A program made the position numbers and the translations under genes. From contig OZ024827.1 of the NCBI GenBank assembly GCA_964016985.1, positions 22,337,275-22,401,274 on the forward strand: a stretch of DNA of 64,000 bases. Reading direction: 5' to 3'. Each line of letters starts with the position of its first letter. Within the stretch, counting starts at the first letter, position 1. This document shows positions 34,025 to 46,240 of the stretch, in pieces. Under the pieces are notes generated by a model. The model worked only from the letters and a program-made list of their open reading frames with translations. It did not search any database and was not told the DNA's origin. The stretch comes from Anodontia alba (Eukaryota; Mollusca; Bivalvia; Lucinida; Lucinidae).

Positions 34025-34330
34025 ATAGAATTAATTATATTTTAATAGTTACTTATTAATTATTTTAATAGTTACTTATTAATTATTTTAATAGTTACTT
34101 ATTAATTATTTTAATAGTTACTTATTAATTATTTTAATAGTTACTTATTAATTATTTTAATAGTTACTTATTAATTATTTTAATAGTTACTTATTAATTA
34201 TTTTAATAGTTACTTATTATTTTAATAATTACTTATTAATTATTTTAATAATTACTTATTAATTATTTTAATAGTTACTTATTAATTATTTTAATAGTTA
34301 TTATTTTAATAGTTACTTATTATTTTAATA
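34025..34330 (+). repeat. 23-bp minisatellite
   Basis: About twelve copies of ttacttattaattattttaa plus tag, with a few shortened units near the end. Confidence 0.9.
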
Positions 34331-34847
34331 AAGTTGTAAGGCTGACATTGATATAAAATTATGTCAGCAGAGCTATAGGAGATGACCTGAATAGCTCTTG
34401 CTATCACATGTTGGTTCCATTTTTATCACGGGTTTCAAACACATTACTGAAAGATAAACTTGCAGTTTATAATCTATTTATCGCAAAATGGTAGGTGTCC
34501 GTAGGTCTGAGTTCTTCTGTTTAAAGCATAACTTAGGTTGTTGGAGATTCATTGTGCTTAAATGTCTAGTTCCTAAAGGAGTTCTATAGGATTTAATTTT
34601 CGAAACAGGCAGCCGATATTTAACCTAAATGTACGTGGACGAGCCTGTATCAATATCTCTCTATATACTGCAAAACCAGGAACTTGCATTTGGATCTACG
34701 GACACAACTCAAAAAGAAACAAAGTTAATTTACTCAAAATCTTTTGGCTATTTGGCTATTTTGTTTGATGGTTTTGTCTGCCATCAAATAAACCAGGCAC
34801 ATATATATATATATAATATATATAATATATATAATATATATATATAG

Positions 34848-34889
<42 letters not shown>

Positions 34890-35169
34890 CTCAGCAAAAA
34901 AAGTATCCAGGTAACATTTTTTCATGCTCATGTTAACATGGATGAATTCTTCCCTGTCTAATGCAGTTTTCAAAACCATACGTGACAGATAAAACCACGT
35001 AGTTAGAATGCTGAGTCCATAATCTTACGCTACTTCAAATGCAAAGCGCTATTGTTTTTATGGATTAAATTTTGAAATTCAAATCAGATTTTAATGTCAG
35101 CAGAAAACGCTTTATTTAATGAAACCAGCAGAAAACGCTTTACTTAATGAAACCACAACTTGTGAGCAA
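34331..35169. other. No gene; (TA)n
   Basis: 34800-34888 is an interrupted TA microsatellite. 35095-35155 has a short direct repeat (ccagcagaaaacgcttta). Nothing else is recognised. Confidence 0.6.
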
Positions 35170-35345
35170 GCAATCACGACATTTTGACCCCCTTAAACCG
35201 CACTTATTTATTGTAAAACTAGGGTTTACAGGGGTATACAGAATTTCTTATTTTTGCACAAAGATTGTGGGTACTCGTTAGAACCGCCTCGCTGAGACGG
35301 TTATATGAGTACCCACAATCTGTTTTGAACAGAAATGTGAAAATA
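35170..35345. mobile_element. B3 MITE, decayed, with core B
   Basis: It shows gacccccttaaaccgcac, actagggtttacaggggtat, ttcttatttttgcac, then the core stem attgtgggtactcgttagaa and gtacccacaat. One end is missing. Confidence 0.7.
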
Positions 35346-36239
35346 CAATTTACATGAATTTTTATTTTTAGTAAGCTTTTCAGTATATTTGCGTAATCTC
35401 AAATCATACAATGATGTATCAATCTGCACTGCAGTTGACTCCTCCGTCAGAAGGCTATAACCACGCCCCTGCGTAAATCTTTAGACAAACAAGATCGTGA
35501 TACCTGTATTTGTCAATAAAAACTGCATTCGTACCTGTATTTATCAATGAAAAAGTACATAGGTAATATTGTTTATCTAAGCAATAACATTAACCGTTAA
35601 CGTAAGTTTTGGTTGGTCAGATTTTGGTGTCATTTACTGGTCAGGTGATTTCACGGATGACTCGATTGCTTCTGTCCTGTGTATAAAGGCTGCAAAGAAA
35701 ATGTTTAATTCTAACTTTAACGTTCAAATTCCGGTTATAAAAGACTTGTTTCCATGAAAAAAAAAATCAATTTGCTATAACTGCCGAAAGAATGCATTTT
35801 CTTCATAAGCTGCATTCCTACAATATAAAGACTAATGTATGTAAGGAACACAATTTGTAGAAAAGTTCCAATTAATGAATGCGAAAACAAATAACTTCAA
35901 GGGAGAATTTTAAGTCAAGTGTTTTCAAACCTCACTAGCGAGAATAAGTCATTCCTTTGATTTTATTGGTGCCTAGACTTGCCTAGACTGTACAGAATTA
36001 AATCACCATTCATGTGCATGCCTAGACCTACCTTAAAAACCAATTTACGAAGAGAACTCTTGTCTTGCCAAGTTGAAATTTTAATGACCTATGTTTTAGC
36101 ATTGTAGTTTAGTCTCGAAAACCATAATCATGGAAAGTTAGTAAATACTGAAATGAATTCTCTAGAATGTTTATTGGAAAAAACTCGATACTTTAGCTAA
36201 GTACATATCGTTGTAAAATAAGAGAATAATGAACTATAC
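35346..36239. other. No recognisable feature
   Basis: Unique-looking AT-rich sequence. I see no domain-bearing ORF, tRNA or known repeat. Confidence 0.45.
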
Positions 36240-37010
36240 TCCACAAAATTTAAGGGCCACCAGTTTTATTTTCCCTTTGATTATCACTTAAATGCGACCC
36301 TCAAGTCAAGTTTTAAAAATTATTTCATGGGCAAAAATGAAGGTCTCAACCCTTGTTCTATCAGCTCATGTTCGCAACATGTTCAACTTAAGTGTCAATG
36401 GCACCGACAATGCCAGACCAAAGGATTCTAAGAAAAACGGGAATTTCCATAATTTTTACCCCAAAATGAGGTTTTTTCAAAATACCGGAAAAATTCTTTG
36501 TTTAATGAAAACAATACTGTCACCCGCAATACTGTCACCCGCACAATCATGCAAACACTGTCACACACATATTCATGCAAACACAGAATCATGCAAACTA
36601 AACCTTCCTTTGAGTAAAAGGCACATATATGGCCAGAAAGAGGCCAACCCTTTGAGAGGGTAAAAATGCCTCGAAAGTTCCCCATAGACAATGAATAATC
36701 TGTAGAGGGTACCTCTAGCAAAATGTGCGTTTCTTGATAACAAATGAGGCTTTCTATCATTTTTTCACAGGTGGGAGCCAAGATAACTTTTTACGCGAAA
36801 ATGTCATTTTTTTTAATTTTTGGGTAAAAAGTAGTGTTTTTTGCGAATTTTAAAATAAAAAGTTTGATTTAAAAAATTGTTGGAAACATTCCTTAAGGCT
36901 TCGTTAAAAGAAACATTTCAACGATATTTTGATACCTTCTGTGGTTTTGTCCATACACCCGGCCAAAGTTTGTATATATGGATATTTGCACTATGTGGCC
37001 CTTAAATTTG
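36240..37010 (+). repeat. Older dispersed repeat H, uninterrupted copy
   Basis: It runs from aagggccaccagttttattt through ggccagaaagaggccaac and tgggtaaaaagtagtgtttt to ccttctgtggttttgtcc and gccaaagtttgtatat. It is the paralogue of 28250-31640 without SINE2 or the LINE, so it serves as an empty-site reference. The overlapping ORFs (36292-36663, 36428-36781) are not conserved. Confidence 0.7.
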
Positions 37011-37369
37011 AGTATATTTAATTTCATCTTCAGACAGAGGATTTTAAATATCCTTACTCAATCGTGCTCCACCCCAGTGCATTTATCTACTATTACCGCG
37101 GTTTTAGTTTCGTTTAGGATCACGATCACGTTTAGAGACACAACTTTATACAATACAATATTAGAACATCCAAATAGATAAGAAAATTAGAATATCCATG
37201 AATAGATTGTTATCAGAGCATGCCAGACTTCCTGGGCATTCCATCTGACGAGTCTAATAATGTACAATCTGTATGACAGCTTAAATACACCCAAATCAAA
37301 TTAGTACCCTTGGGATACTTAGGGCAAACACAGCAATGGAATGGGGTAGTTTAAGGACAATGACAAAAT

Positions 37370-37613
37370 TTATTCAACTATATTGAAAATTTCACCTCCA
37401 AAAACTGAAAGTAAGACAATAAATTCAGATTTTTTATATCTGCTCAAACATATTAGTCCTTGTTAGAACCACCTCGCCGCTGTTCCAGCGACCACTTGCA
37501 ATGTATGTTTTTCAGCAGAAATAAGAAATAATGTATACCTCCTGTAGACCCCAGTTTTACTATATTAAAAGTGGAGTTTAAGGGCGTCAAAATTAAATAG
37601 GTATGTTTTCGTG
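37370..37613. mobile_element. B3 MITE with decayed core B
   Basis: It has tattgaaaatttcacctcc, ctgctcaaacatatta, gttagaaccacctcgccg, ttcagcagaaataag, accccagttttactata and aataggtatgttttcgtg. It belongs to the same family as 51993-52257. The core stem has lost its symmetry. Confidence 0.65.
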
Positions 37614-37720
37614 GAGACACCGGTAGTTTAAGATGACGTTGACAATGCCGCCGAGAAAAACAGCTTTCCTAGTATTTGACACCTCTAAATTGAGGCTACA
37701 TTTATTTAAAAGTAACGCAT

Positions 37721-37938
37721 TAAACCCTTAAAGTGCCAAGAAAACCTGCATCTGAAAATGCCGTCTACTCATGTCGTCTGCTGAATATTTGAACTTTTCA
37801 AACCTACTTTGCATACAGGCAAACTTGTGGGCCCATCAGACTGCTCCTTTAGCAGTCTGATCTGGGTCCGCACTTTTTGCAGGAATGACTTTCAAAATCA
37901 CAAGCATATGACTAAGCAGACGACAGTAAAGCATTAAC
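37721..37938. mobile_element. TTAA-type MITE, shell A2 with core A
   Basis: It begins taaacccttaaagtgccaag, and the internal motifs cctgcatctgaaaatg, cagacgacagtaaagc and tcgtctgctgaatattt match 5101-5343 in reverse order. The core (37812-37883) is cagactgctcctttagcagt and gatctgggtccgcac. Confidence 0.75.
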
Positions 37939-38030
37939 TGGCTGATCCCAGATGAGAACATTTTTTTTCCTGAAGGTTGAACACAATTTCCATGTTATAC
38001 CGTCGGGATATCTTTTCATTATCTTTTCAG

Positions 38031-38113
38031 GATGTTGGCTAAACTGTTTACCGTGATTTTGTACTTAACAGTACAGCAAGTGAATGTAGACGCATATACT
38101 GACTTAAATCACA
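38031..38113 (+). CDS. ZP-domain protein, exon with start codon and signal peptide
   Basis: A good acceptor (ttatcttttcag) precedes ATG at 38032. The reading MLAKLFTVILYLTVQQVNVD then AYTDLNH gives a classic signal peptide: Lys at position 4, hydrophobic stretch 5-14, likely cleavage after VDA at residue 21. A consensus donor (CACA then gtaagt) follows at 38114, leaving phase 1. That phase joins to exon 2 as N-H-T, a glycosylation sequon. The 5' UTR must lie in an upstream exon, since an acceptor precedes the ATG. It is only 27 codons, so an ORF scan overlooks it. Linking it to exons 16-22 kb away rests on phase and secretory character, not on transcripts. Confidence 0.6.
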
Positions 38114-38137
38114 GTAAGTACCACAAGTATTAACTTT

Positions 38138-38460
38138 TTATACCCCGCAACACAATAGTGGCGGGATATTATAGTTTCACGTTGGTCGTCCGTGTGTCCG
38201 TCCGTCGTGCATCCGTCCATCCGTCCGTCCGTGTTTCGTTTCCGGATGATAACTTCCGGATGATAACTTGAGTAAACATATATGGATTCTCACTAAATTT
38301 GGTATGTGCATTGATATTGTGGAGATCTGGTTGGGATTGCTAATGGCCAGATTTCGTCAAAATTAATTTTTACTGAGTTATCTGCCCCAGACACACCCAT
38401 ATTTTCGTTTCGGGACGATAACTTGAGTAAATAACGAGGGATTTTAACCAATACTAATGT
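38138..38460 (+). mobile_element. CCCCGCCAC-end element fragment
   Basis: It starts ataccccgcaacacaatagt and ggcgggatattatagtttca, then GTCC runs and gtttccggatgataacttg (duplicated at 38247/38263) to gttatctgccccagacacac. It matches 18620-19010 and lies 24 bp after the exon donor. Confidence 0.75.
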
Positions 38461-38464
38461 AAGT

Positions 38465-38774
38465 TTACTCTACTGACCGTTTTAAGGCGGTGGTTCCGGT
38501 GTTGGTCTTACTGTTTTGTGGTTTATTCTACGAGGCGATTTGTTGTGGTTTATTCTACGAGGCGATTTGTTGTATGTCGTTCCGTGTGTCATTTTGTTGT
38601 TTTTCAGTCCTTTTAGTATTGCGATTACCTCGCTTGGGGAAGAGAGCTAATCTTAGTGCTTTTCGTACGTTTCTTCGGTTTGTGCTTGTTCGGTTTTGTC
38701 AGTTTCCTTTTCCTCTTGGTGTTTGGGAAGGGATCCGGTTTGTGATTGTGGCACTCCCTGGACTTTTCTATTAC

Positions 38775-38782
<8 letters not shown>
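38465..38782 (+). repeat. Repeat G fragment, opposite orientation
   Basis: On the + strand it reads ctgaccgttttaaggcggtg, tctacgaggcgatttgttg (twice), ccttttagtattgcgattac, gcttttcgtacgtttcttc and cactccctggacttttc. It is the reverse complement of 33190-33500. It ends where the AGCTCACC element starts. Confidence 0.75.
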
Positions 38783-38806
<24 letters not shown>

Positions 38807-39042
38807 CTGAGCTATTGTGATCACTCACCGTCCGCGTCGGTATGTCGTTCCGTGTGTCATTTTGTTGTTTTTCAGTCCTTTTAGTATTGCGATTACCTCG
38901 CTTGGGGAAGAGAGCTAATCTTAGTGCTTTTCGTACGTTTCTTCGGTTTGTGCTTGTTCGGTTTTGTCAGTTTCCTTTTCCTCTTGGTGTCTGGGAAAGG
39001 ATCCGGTTTGTGATTGTGGCACTCCCTGGACTTTTCTATTAC

Positions 39043-39074
<32 letters not shown>

Positions 39075-39108
39075 CTGAGCTATTGTGATCACTCACCGTC
39101 CGCGTCGG
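38573..39108 (+). repeat. 268-bp tandem duplication across a repeat junction
   Basis: 38573-38840 (tatgtcgttccgtgtgtc ... gtccgcgtcgg) is followed at 38841 by a nearly identical copy. The unit covers the end of repeat G plus the first 60 bases of the AGCTCACC element. The two copies differ at a few bases only (for example tttgggaaggg/tctgggaaagg), so it is recent. The duplicate ORFs here are by-products. Confidence 0.9.
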
Positions 39109-40560
39109 CGTCGTCGTCGTCCGGCTGTCCGTCCGTCCACAATCTTCAAACATCTCCTTCTAAACCACTCATTGGAATTTGACCATACTTCACAGGAATG
39201 ATCCTTGGTTGGTCCTCTTTCAAAGTTGTTCAAATGGTTCCGGTCCATTGCATATCTAGGTCACAGGAGCTGAAAATAGATTTTTTATTAACTAAACTTC
39301 AAAAATCTTGTCAGAAACCAATGGACCGAATTCAATATAATTTTGCAGAAATGTTCCTTTGGTGATCCTCTACCCAAAATTGTTCCAAGCCGTTTGGATC
39401 CTCTACTAAGATTGTTCAAGCCATTTGGATTCATCAAAAAACATGCCCGCCAGGGGGCGTGGCTTAATTTCACTATATATTTATATAGAAAACTTTGAAA
39501 ATCTATATAGAAAATCTTGTCTGAAACCACTGGACCGATTTCAATATTTTGCAGAAATGTTCCTTTGATGATCCTCTACCAAGATTGTTCAAGCAATTAG
39601 GATTCGTCAAAAAACACGGCCGCCAGGAGGAGGGCCTTATTTTCCCTATATATCTATATTGAAACTTTAAAAATCCTCTTGTCAGAAACCACTGGACTGA
39701 TTTCAATATAATTTTGCAGAAATGTTCCTTATATGCTCCTTCAACAAGATTGTTCAAGCCATTTGGATTTGTCAAAAAACATGGCCGCCATGGGGCGGGG
39801 CTTATTTTCCCTATATATCTATATAGAAAACTTTAAAAATCTTCTTGCCAGAAACCACTGGACCGATTTCAATATAATTTTGCAGAAATGTTTCTTTGTT
39901 CCTCTACTTAGATTGTTCAAGCCATTTGGATTCATCAAAAAACATGGCCGCCAGGGGGCAGGGCTTATTTTCCCTATATATCTATATAGACAACTTTAAA
40001 ATTCTTCTTGATCAGAAACCACTGGACCAATTTCAATATAATTTTGCAGAAATATTCCTTTGGTGATCTTTCACCAAGATTGTTCAAGCCATTTGGATTC
40101 GTCAAAAAACATAGCCGCCCTAGGGCGGGGCTTATTTTCTTTATATATATCTGTTTAGAAAACTTTAAAAATCTTCTTGTCAGGAACGACTGGACCGATT
40201 TCAATATAATTTTGCAGAAATGTTACTTTGGTGATCTCTACCAAGATTGTTCAAGCCATTTAGATTCATCAAAAACATGGCCGCCATATTCCCAATATAT
40301 CTATACAGAAAATTTAATGATATTGTCAGAAACCACTGGACCGATTTCAGTATAACATTGCAGGAATGTTTCTTTTGTAACTACCAAGATTGTTCAGTTA
40401 TCAGGATTCGTCAAAAAACGTGTCCGCCAGGGAGTGGGGCTTATTTTCCCTATATATCTAGATAGAAAAAATTAAATCTACTTGTCAGAAACCACTCGAC
40501 CCGATTTCAATATCACTTGGCAGGAATGTTTCTTTGGTGACCCTCTACCAAGATTGTTCA
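39051..40560 (+). mobile_element. AGCTCACC tandem-core element, 5' part, with about 170-bp units
   Basis: It begins ttagctcacctgagccgaag and tcaagctgagctattgtgat, then a GTC/CGTC-rich stretch (39095-39140) and a lead-in unit (caatcttcaaacatctcct). About seven units of the same family as 1-2400 follow (aaaaacatggccgccaggg, ccctatatatctatatag). It ends in a MITE D fragment, so the 3' end is missing. Confidence 0.8.
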
Positions 40561-40665
40561 AGCAATCATGATTCATCCAACTGAATTAGATACTGTAAAT
40601 TACTGGAGCAATTTACTTTCTGATCACTAACGATCTTAAGCTAACGATACTTTGAACTGAGCCCT
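40560..40665. mobile_element. MITE D end fragment
   Basis: actaacgatcttaagctaac and gaactgagccctggttgc resemble the end of the MITE at 10090-10335. Confidence 0.5.
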
Positions 40666-40676
40666 GGTTGCTTGGA

Positions 40677-41010
40677 AGTGTCCGAATGGCCGAGTGTTTA
40701 GCGCTCCCGACTTTGGTTCACGCAGTCACAGGTTCAATCAGCTCATGACTGTTTGGCAGTTCATTGCACGGACAAGAAGGGCAGTTGTCAGTTTCTGGCG
40801 AAAGAATGTGCACAATACTGGTTGACCGCTTAGAGGACTATGCCTGCCTAGTAAACGTGTGGTAAGGTAAACTGACCGCGCTCGACATGACCCCATTAGG
40901 TTGTCTGGGTCATAAAACCTCAACAAACAAATCATTGCACGGAGTCTTTCAATGTCCTCGGTATGACTAAATGTAAGCGGGACGTAAAACACCAAACCAT
41001 TGGGCTGCCT
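40677..41010 (+). mobile_element. SINE4 with tRNA-Ser/Leu-like head, split by SINE1
   Basis: The head gtccgaatggccgagtgttt with agcgctcccgactttgg is a type-II tRNA A-box region. A weak B box (aggttcaatcagc) follows. The element continues after the insertion with gtctttcaatgtcctcgg, gactaaatgtaagcggga and the tail cgtaaaacaccaaacc. Lack of acceptor-stem pairing argues against a functional tRNA. Confidence 0.65.
40773..40931 (+). mobile_element. 5'-truncated SINE1 nested in SINE4
   Basis: It starts inside the body (caagaagggcagttgtcag) and ends ataaaacctcaacaaacaaa. The 12-base duplication tcattgcacgga is perfect at 40761-40772 and 40932-40943. Confidence 0.9.
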
Positions 41011-41344
41011 GATATTTGAATTGGCAGATTATTAACAGCTTTAAATACGACCCAAGTTTTTCATCCATTGCCAAGGGTGAATGTCATACGCTAACAGATT
41101 TGCCATATATACTTGGCTTTTATTTATTCATAAACTGAACATTAAGCCTCGGTCTTCATATAAACCGAATAGGTGGGAAATCATCTAAGCATGAGGCCGA
41201 GCTAAAGACTCTGATCTTGACACCGAGTATAATAGCAATGGAGCCTTGACGTTAGAAATAGGAGATCCATTTCTGTTAAACGTCCCCTTGTAGGGCTCCA
41301 TGGAGGGTGGGGCGCATAGCTATCGAATAAAAAAAATCATCACC

Positions 41345-42551
41345 ATGGCCTCTCGAAAACGATTTCTGGCGTTCGACTCTTTGGAGGACGACACGCAACC
41401 GACTACCTTTACGTTCAAAGCGAAATTTTTAGTGATTTTTCGAGCAAAGAAGACAAAGCAATTACTCCATTGTCTCCATTCATCATAGAAAAAACAAATT
41501 GAATCTATTATAGGCACTCCAAAAAATGTTAAAAAATTAAAAAATGGAACTCTTTTGGTCGAAACAAACAGAAAATCTCTTGAAAATTACAATTTTTTTT
41601 AATATTAATGTCACTGTCAAGGAACCTAAAACACTCAACAGTTGCAAAGGTATTATCCGTGACAGAATGCTAAAACATGAAACTGAAGAAAATATCACAG
41701 AATATCTTAACACACAAGGAGTAACAGCTTGCAAACGTTTTAAAATTAAAAAAGATGGAAACTTTATAGAAACAAATACACTTTTACTAACTTTCAACAC
41801 CACAACTTTACCGAAATCACTAAAAAATTTTTACCGAATTATACCGGTTGAAGTCTACATTCCAAATCCTCTGCGGTGTTTCAACTGTCAGAGGTTTGGA
41901 CATCATGAAAATGGCTGTCCTGAATTACCTGGATCAGTATATGAAAAATGTGGTATGGGTGACTTTGATCACCATACAAATGCTTGTAAAAATGAAGCCA
42001 AGTGTGTGAACTGTCACAAAAACGATCAATCAAAATCAAATCAGCGTGAAATGTGGAAAAAAGAGAAAGAAATAATGAAAATTAAAGTTACACAAAAAAT
42101 TACTTATTTGGAAGCTAAAAAAAAAAAAAAAAAAAAAAACCAACCTGAAATTAACTTTACTAAAGTTGTTCAATCCCTAAACACTAAACCTGAAACCAAA
42201 GAAACTTCTACCCAGTTTAACGAAAAAGATTGTCATTAAAGCAAATTCAAGTCATTACTCCTACTGAAAAACCTAAACCCGCATCTACTCATCAGTCTAG
42301 ACCACCAACAAAATCTCAAAACAGTTCACAAACACAGCCGAGTAAAGCAAGTGGATCCCAAAGATCCAGATCCAGGAACAGGACAGCTGATCAAAAAGGA
42401 AAAAAATGTAAAAGAAAAGGATAAAGAACCAAATCCATACTGTAAAGGGGGATCGGCCGATCCGATCAAGTTGATCAATCGGTTCGATTCCCTCGACAGC
42501 ATGGAGTTAGAGATTGACTACTCCATGCTATCGCAGACCCGGAAAAAATAA
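41345..42551 (+). pseudogene. LINE ORF1, Gag-like protein with zinc knuckles, frameshifted
   Basis: The ATG at 41345 (MASRKRFLAFDSLED) is followed by a frameshift near 41430-41480. The 231-residue frame from 41544 holds an RRM-like segment (VTVKEPKTLNSCKG) and then knuckle 1, CFNCQRFGHHENGC (C-x2-C-x4-H-x4-C). Knuckle 2 has lost its first Cys (YEKCGMGDFDHHTNAC, Tyr for Cys) and knuckle 3 has lost its His and last Cys; both are intact in the copy at 61290. A poly-A expansion at 42118-42140 adds lysines. The C-terminal part, RFDSLDSMELEIDYS, ends at 42551. Such proteins bind the element's RNA. Confidence 0.85.
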
Positions 42552-42593
42552 AAAGATTCAGTTCCTTATTTTAAAATCATCTCTCCATTCATC

Positions 42594-45500
42594 ATGGATA
42601 AAAAATCAATTATTCAGTGGAACTGTCGAGGACTCAAAGCAAATTATAACGAAATTTTAATTTTAACAATACTACTTTCTCCGACTGTCTTTCGTCTCCA
42701 GGAAACCTTTTTAAAAAGTACAGATATTAATTTTAAAAATTATAGTTTATATAATCATATCGCAACTGAAAATCAGAAAGCATCAGGAGGTTCATCTATC
42801 CTTGTAAAATCAAATGTTCCTCATAGACAGATAGATATAAATAGTAATTTACAAGCTGTTGCTGTAAATGTCACTCTGTCTAAATCCATAACAATTTGTT
42901 CTCTATATCTTCCTCCACACTGTAAATTTTCTAAACACAATTTAGAAAATCTTATAAACCAGTTACCTCGTCCTTATTATTAGGTGATTTTAATAGTCAC
43001 AGCAAACTATGGGGTTGTCTGGATACAAATGACAAAGGAGAAATAATAGAACATTTTATTGCAGAAAATGATTTATGTTCATTAAACGATAAACAACCAA
43101 CTTATCTTCATTCTCCTACAAGAAATTATTTTGCTTTAGATTTTGTCTATATGCTCTCCAAATATTTACTTAGATTTTGACTGGTCGGTTCTAGATGACC
43201 TTCATGGGAGCAGTCATTTTCCAATTAAAATGGAAGAAATTGAATCGACAAATGAAGACCATCATTCCCGGTGGAATTTGAATAAAGCAAACTGGGAGAA
43301 TTTTAGAGATGTTAATGAAAAATTAAAACCTGAAATATTTAAAACAGATGATATACAAGCTTTACTGATACATTAATTCACATAGTCGAAAAATGTATTC
43401 CGAAGTCCTCGACACGTTCAAAAAGAAATAGACCTCGGTTTAATAACTATGTTAAAAATTCAATAAATAAAAGAATCTGCCTTACGAAAGTTCAATAGCC
43501 AACCAACAAAAGAAAATCTAATCCATGCCAAACAAATGCGAGCAAAAGCTCGCAAGACAATAAAAACGGCTAAAAGAACATCTTGGCAGCAATACGTCTC
43601 CAAACTTAACTCTAGAACTCCAGCAAAGAAAATATGGGACCCGATTCGAAAAATTACTGGCAAAAATAAAAAAATCACAAGCATGTCCATATTAAATGAA
43701 ATGGAAATATATGCTCAACGACTAAAGATATTTCCAATGCACTAGGAGAGAATTTTCAGAAAAACTCTTCTAGTGCAAATTATTCCGAAACCTTTCAAAA
43801 CATAAAACAGGAACGAGAGAAAGAGCATCTAAATTTTACGTCACTAAATCATGAAAAATATAATGTACCATTCACAGCTTAGAATTATTAGATGCTCTAC
43901 ATAAATCTCACGATACAGCTGCTGGTCCTGATGACATTCATTATCAAATTCTTAAACATTTACCCGATTACGCTTTAGAAACATTATTAAATATTTTAAA
44001 TGATATTTGGATCACTGGAAAATTTCCAAAGGCTGGAGTAAAGCAACGATTATACCTATATCAAAACCAAATAAAGATCATACTGAAGCCACTTACTATA
44101 GACCTATTGCTTTGAAAAGTTGTTTGTGTAAAACAATGGAGAGAATGATTAATGATAGGCTGGTTTGGTTCTTGGTATCAAACCAGCTTATAAAAAAATA
44201 TCAAGCTGGATTCAGAAAAAATAATTGTACAAACGATCATTTTATTCGTTTGGAATCATTTATTCGTGATGCCTTTGTTAAAAAAGAACATGTCGTAGCT
44301 GTATTTTTTGACCTTGAAAAAGCTTACGATACTACTTGGAAACATGGCATCATGAAAGATTTACATAAATTAGGCCTTAAAGGCCGATTACCAATTTTTA
44401 TTCAATTTTTTTTTATCAGATCGAACATTTAATGTTCGAATAGGTAATACGTTATCGGACATATTTAAACAAGAACAAGGTGTACCACGGGGAAGCATTT
44501 TATCACCTACCTTGTTTGGCATTAAAATTAACGATATTGTTAAATGTGAAAGACCTTGATTGTTCTCTTTTTGTTGACGATTTTGGAATATTTATTAGAT
44601 CGAAAAATATGGAAACCATTGAATTCAAACTACAACGATGTTTAAATAATATAGAAGATTGGGCAACAGAAAATGGTTTAAAATTTTCAAAAACAAAAAC
44701 ACAATGCGTTCATTTGTCAAATACGTCAGCTACATTTAGATCCTCCTCTCACCATATACGGTAGTCCCATTCCAGTCGTCAGTGAAGCAAAATTCCTGGG
44801 TCTTTTATTCGATAACAAATTATCTTTTATACCACACATCAAAGCTTTAAAAGCTAAATGTTTAAAAGCACTTGATATTCTTAAAGTTCTCTCCAGTTCC
44901 GACTGGGGAGGAGATCGTACTGTTCTTTTAAATCTTTATAGAACTTTAATTCGATATAAACTGGATTATGGATCCATAGTTTATGGATCCGCTAGAAAAT
45001 CTTATTTGAAATCTTTGGATACTATTCATCACCAAGGTTTACGTCTGGCTCTAGGGGCTTTTCGTACTTTCCCCATCGAAAGTTTATACGCTGAATCAAA
45101 TGAACCATCACTGTATGTAAGAAGGGAAAAATTCTCTTCAATGTTACTAAATTAGCTGCCAATCCACGAAATTCAGCCTATGATTGTTTTTAATCCTAAA
45201 TATGAAAGATTTTACAACAATAAACCAACGGCTATTAAACCCCTTGGCCTGAGAATACAACCGTTACTTGAAGAGGCCAATATTAATATTAAAAATGTTC
45301 AGCATTTTTCTTTTCCATCAAAAGAGCCATGGACGTTGAACCCTCCAAAGATTATATTAGACCTTCATAAAAATAAAAAAACAGAAGTTGAGTCGCATAT
45401 TTTTAAGAATGAATTTTTAGAAATCAAATCAAATTATAAACATTTCATGTCAATTTATACAGATGGTTCGAAACAAGATGAGAAAGTTGATTGTTCTGTT

Positions 45501-46240
45501 ATTAGCCCAAATTTTACTGACAGTATCAGATTACCTGATAATAGCTCCATTTTTACCGCCGAAGCCAAGGCAATTAATATTACACTTTACCATATCAGAG
45601 ATCAGTCTGAAAAACAGTTCATCATTTATTCAGATTCTCTTTCTGTATTATATCTCTTAAAGATTTACACCATAGAAACCCATTAATTCAGCAAATTCTT
45701 AAAAAATATTATTACCTTTCAGTTTCAAAAGAAATTGTATTTTGTTGGCTTCCCAGCCACGTTAATATTCGTGGAAATGAATTAGCCGATTTAGAAGCTA
45801 AATCTGCACTATCCTTAGTGATAACCAATTTTAAAATTCCTCACTCCGACTTTAAATCGAACATCCGTCTATACATTAACAATAAATGTCAGTCTGTTTG
45901 GGAAACACAAACTCAAAATAAACTAAATGAAATAAAACCAAATTTTAACAGCAAATGCACGTTCTCTAATCTCAGCAGAAAAGAACAAACAAAAATCACG
46001 AGATGTAGAATTGGACACACTAGAATTATTCTTGCATATTAAAAAATGAACAAGCTCCATTTTGCATTCCTTGTAACGAACCTTTTACGGTCAAACATTT
46101 TCTTGTCACTTGTGCTGAATTTAATTATATTCGCACAAAGTATTTTAATGTTAAAAAAACTATAAAGGAACTTTTTAATGATATACCATCTAAGAAAATG
46201 ATCGATTTTCTTAGAGATCGGACTTTTTAATAAAATATAA
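42594..46240 (+). pseudogene. LINE ORF2: endonuclease, reverse transcriptase, RNase H
   Basis: The ATG at 42594 opens KKSIIQWNCRG, an apurinic-type endonuclease with LQETF, SLYLPP, GDFNSHS (frameshift at about 42978) and GSSHFPI (Asp of SDH changed to Ser; intact SDHF in the third copy). The RT region has AGPDD (43920), FFDLEKAYDTTWK (44305), GVPRGS instead of GVPQGS (44480) and FVDDF (44568). RNase H follows with YTDGSKQDE (45455) and SDSLSVLYLL. A C-terminal CIPC...H...C motif (46060) precedes the stop at 46238-46240. At least six frameshifts are visible. The functional protein would act in target-primed reverse transcription. Confidence 0.85.

Noticed and set aside
36292..36781. Overlapping 123- and 117-residue ORFs
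   Set aside because: They lie in dispersed repeat H, and the paralogue at 28250 does not preserve either frame.
38490..39051. Two near-identical ORFs (97 and 69 codons) suggesting a duplicated gene
   Set aside because: They lie in non-coding repeat G and are duplicated by the 268-bp tandem duplication; the other copies of repeat G do not keep the frame.
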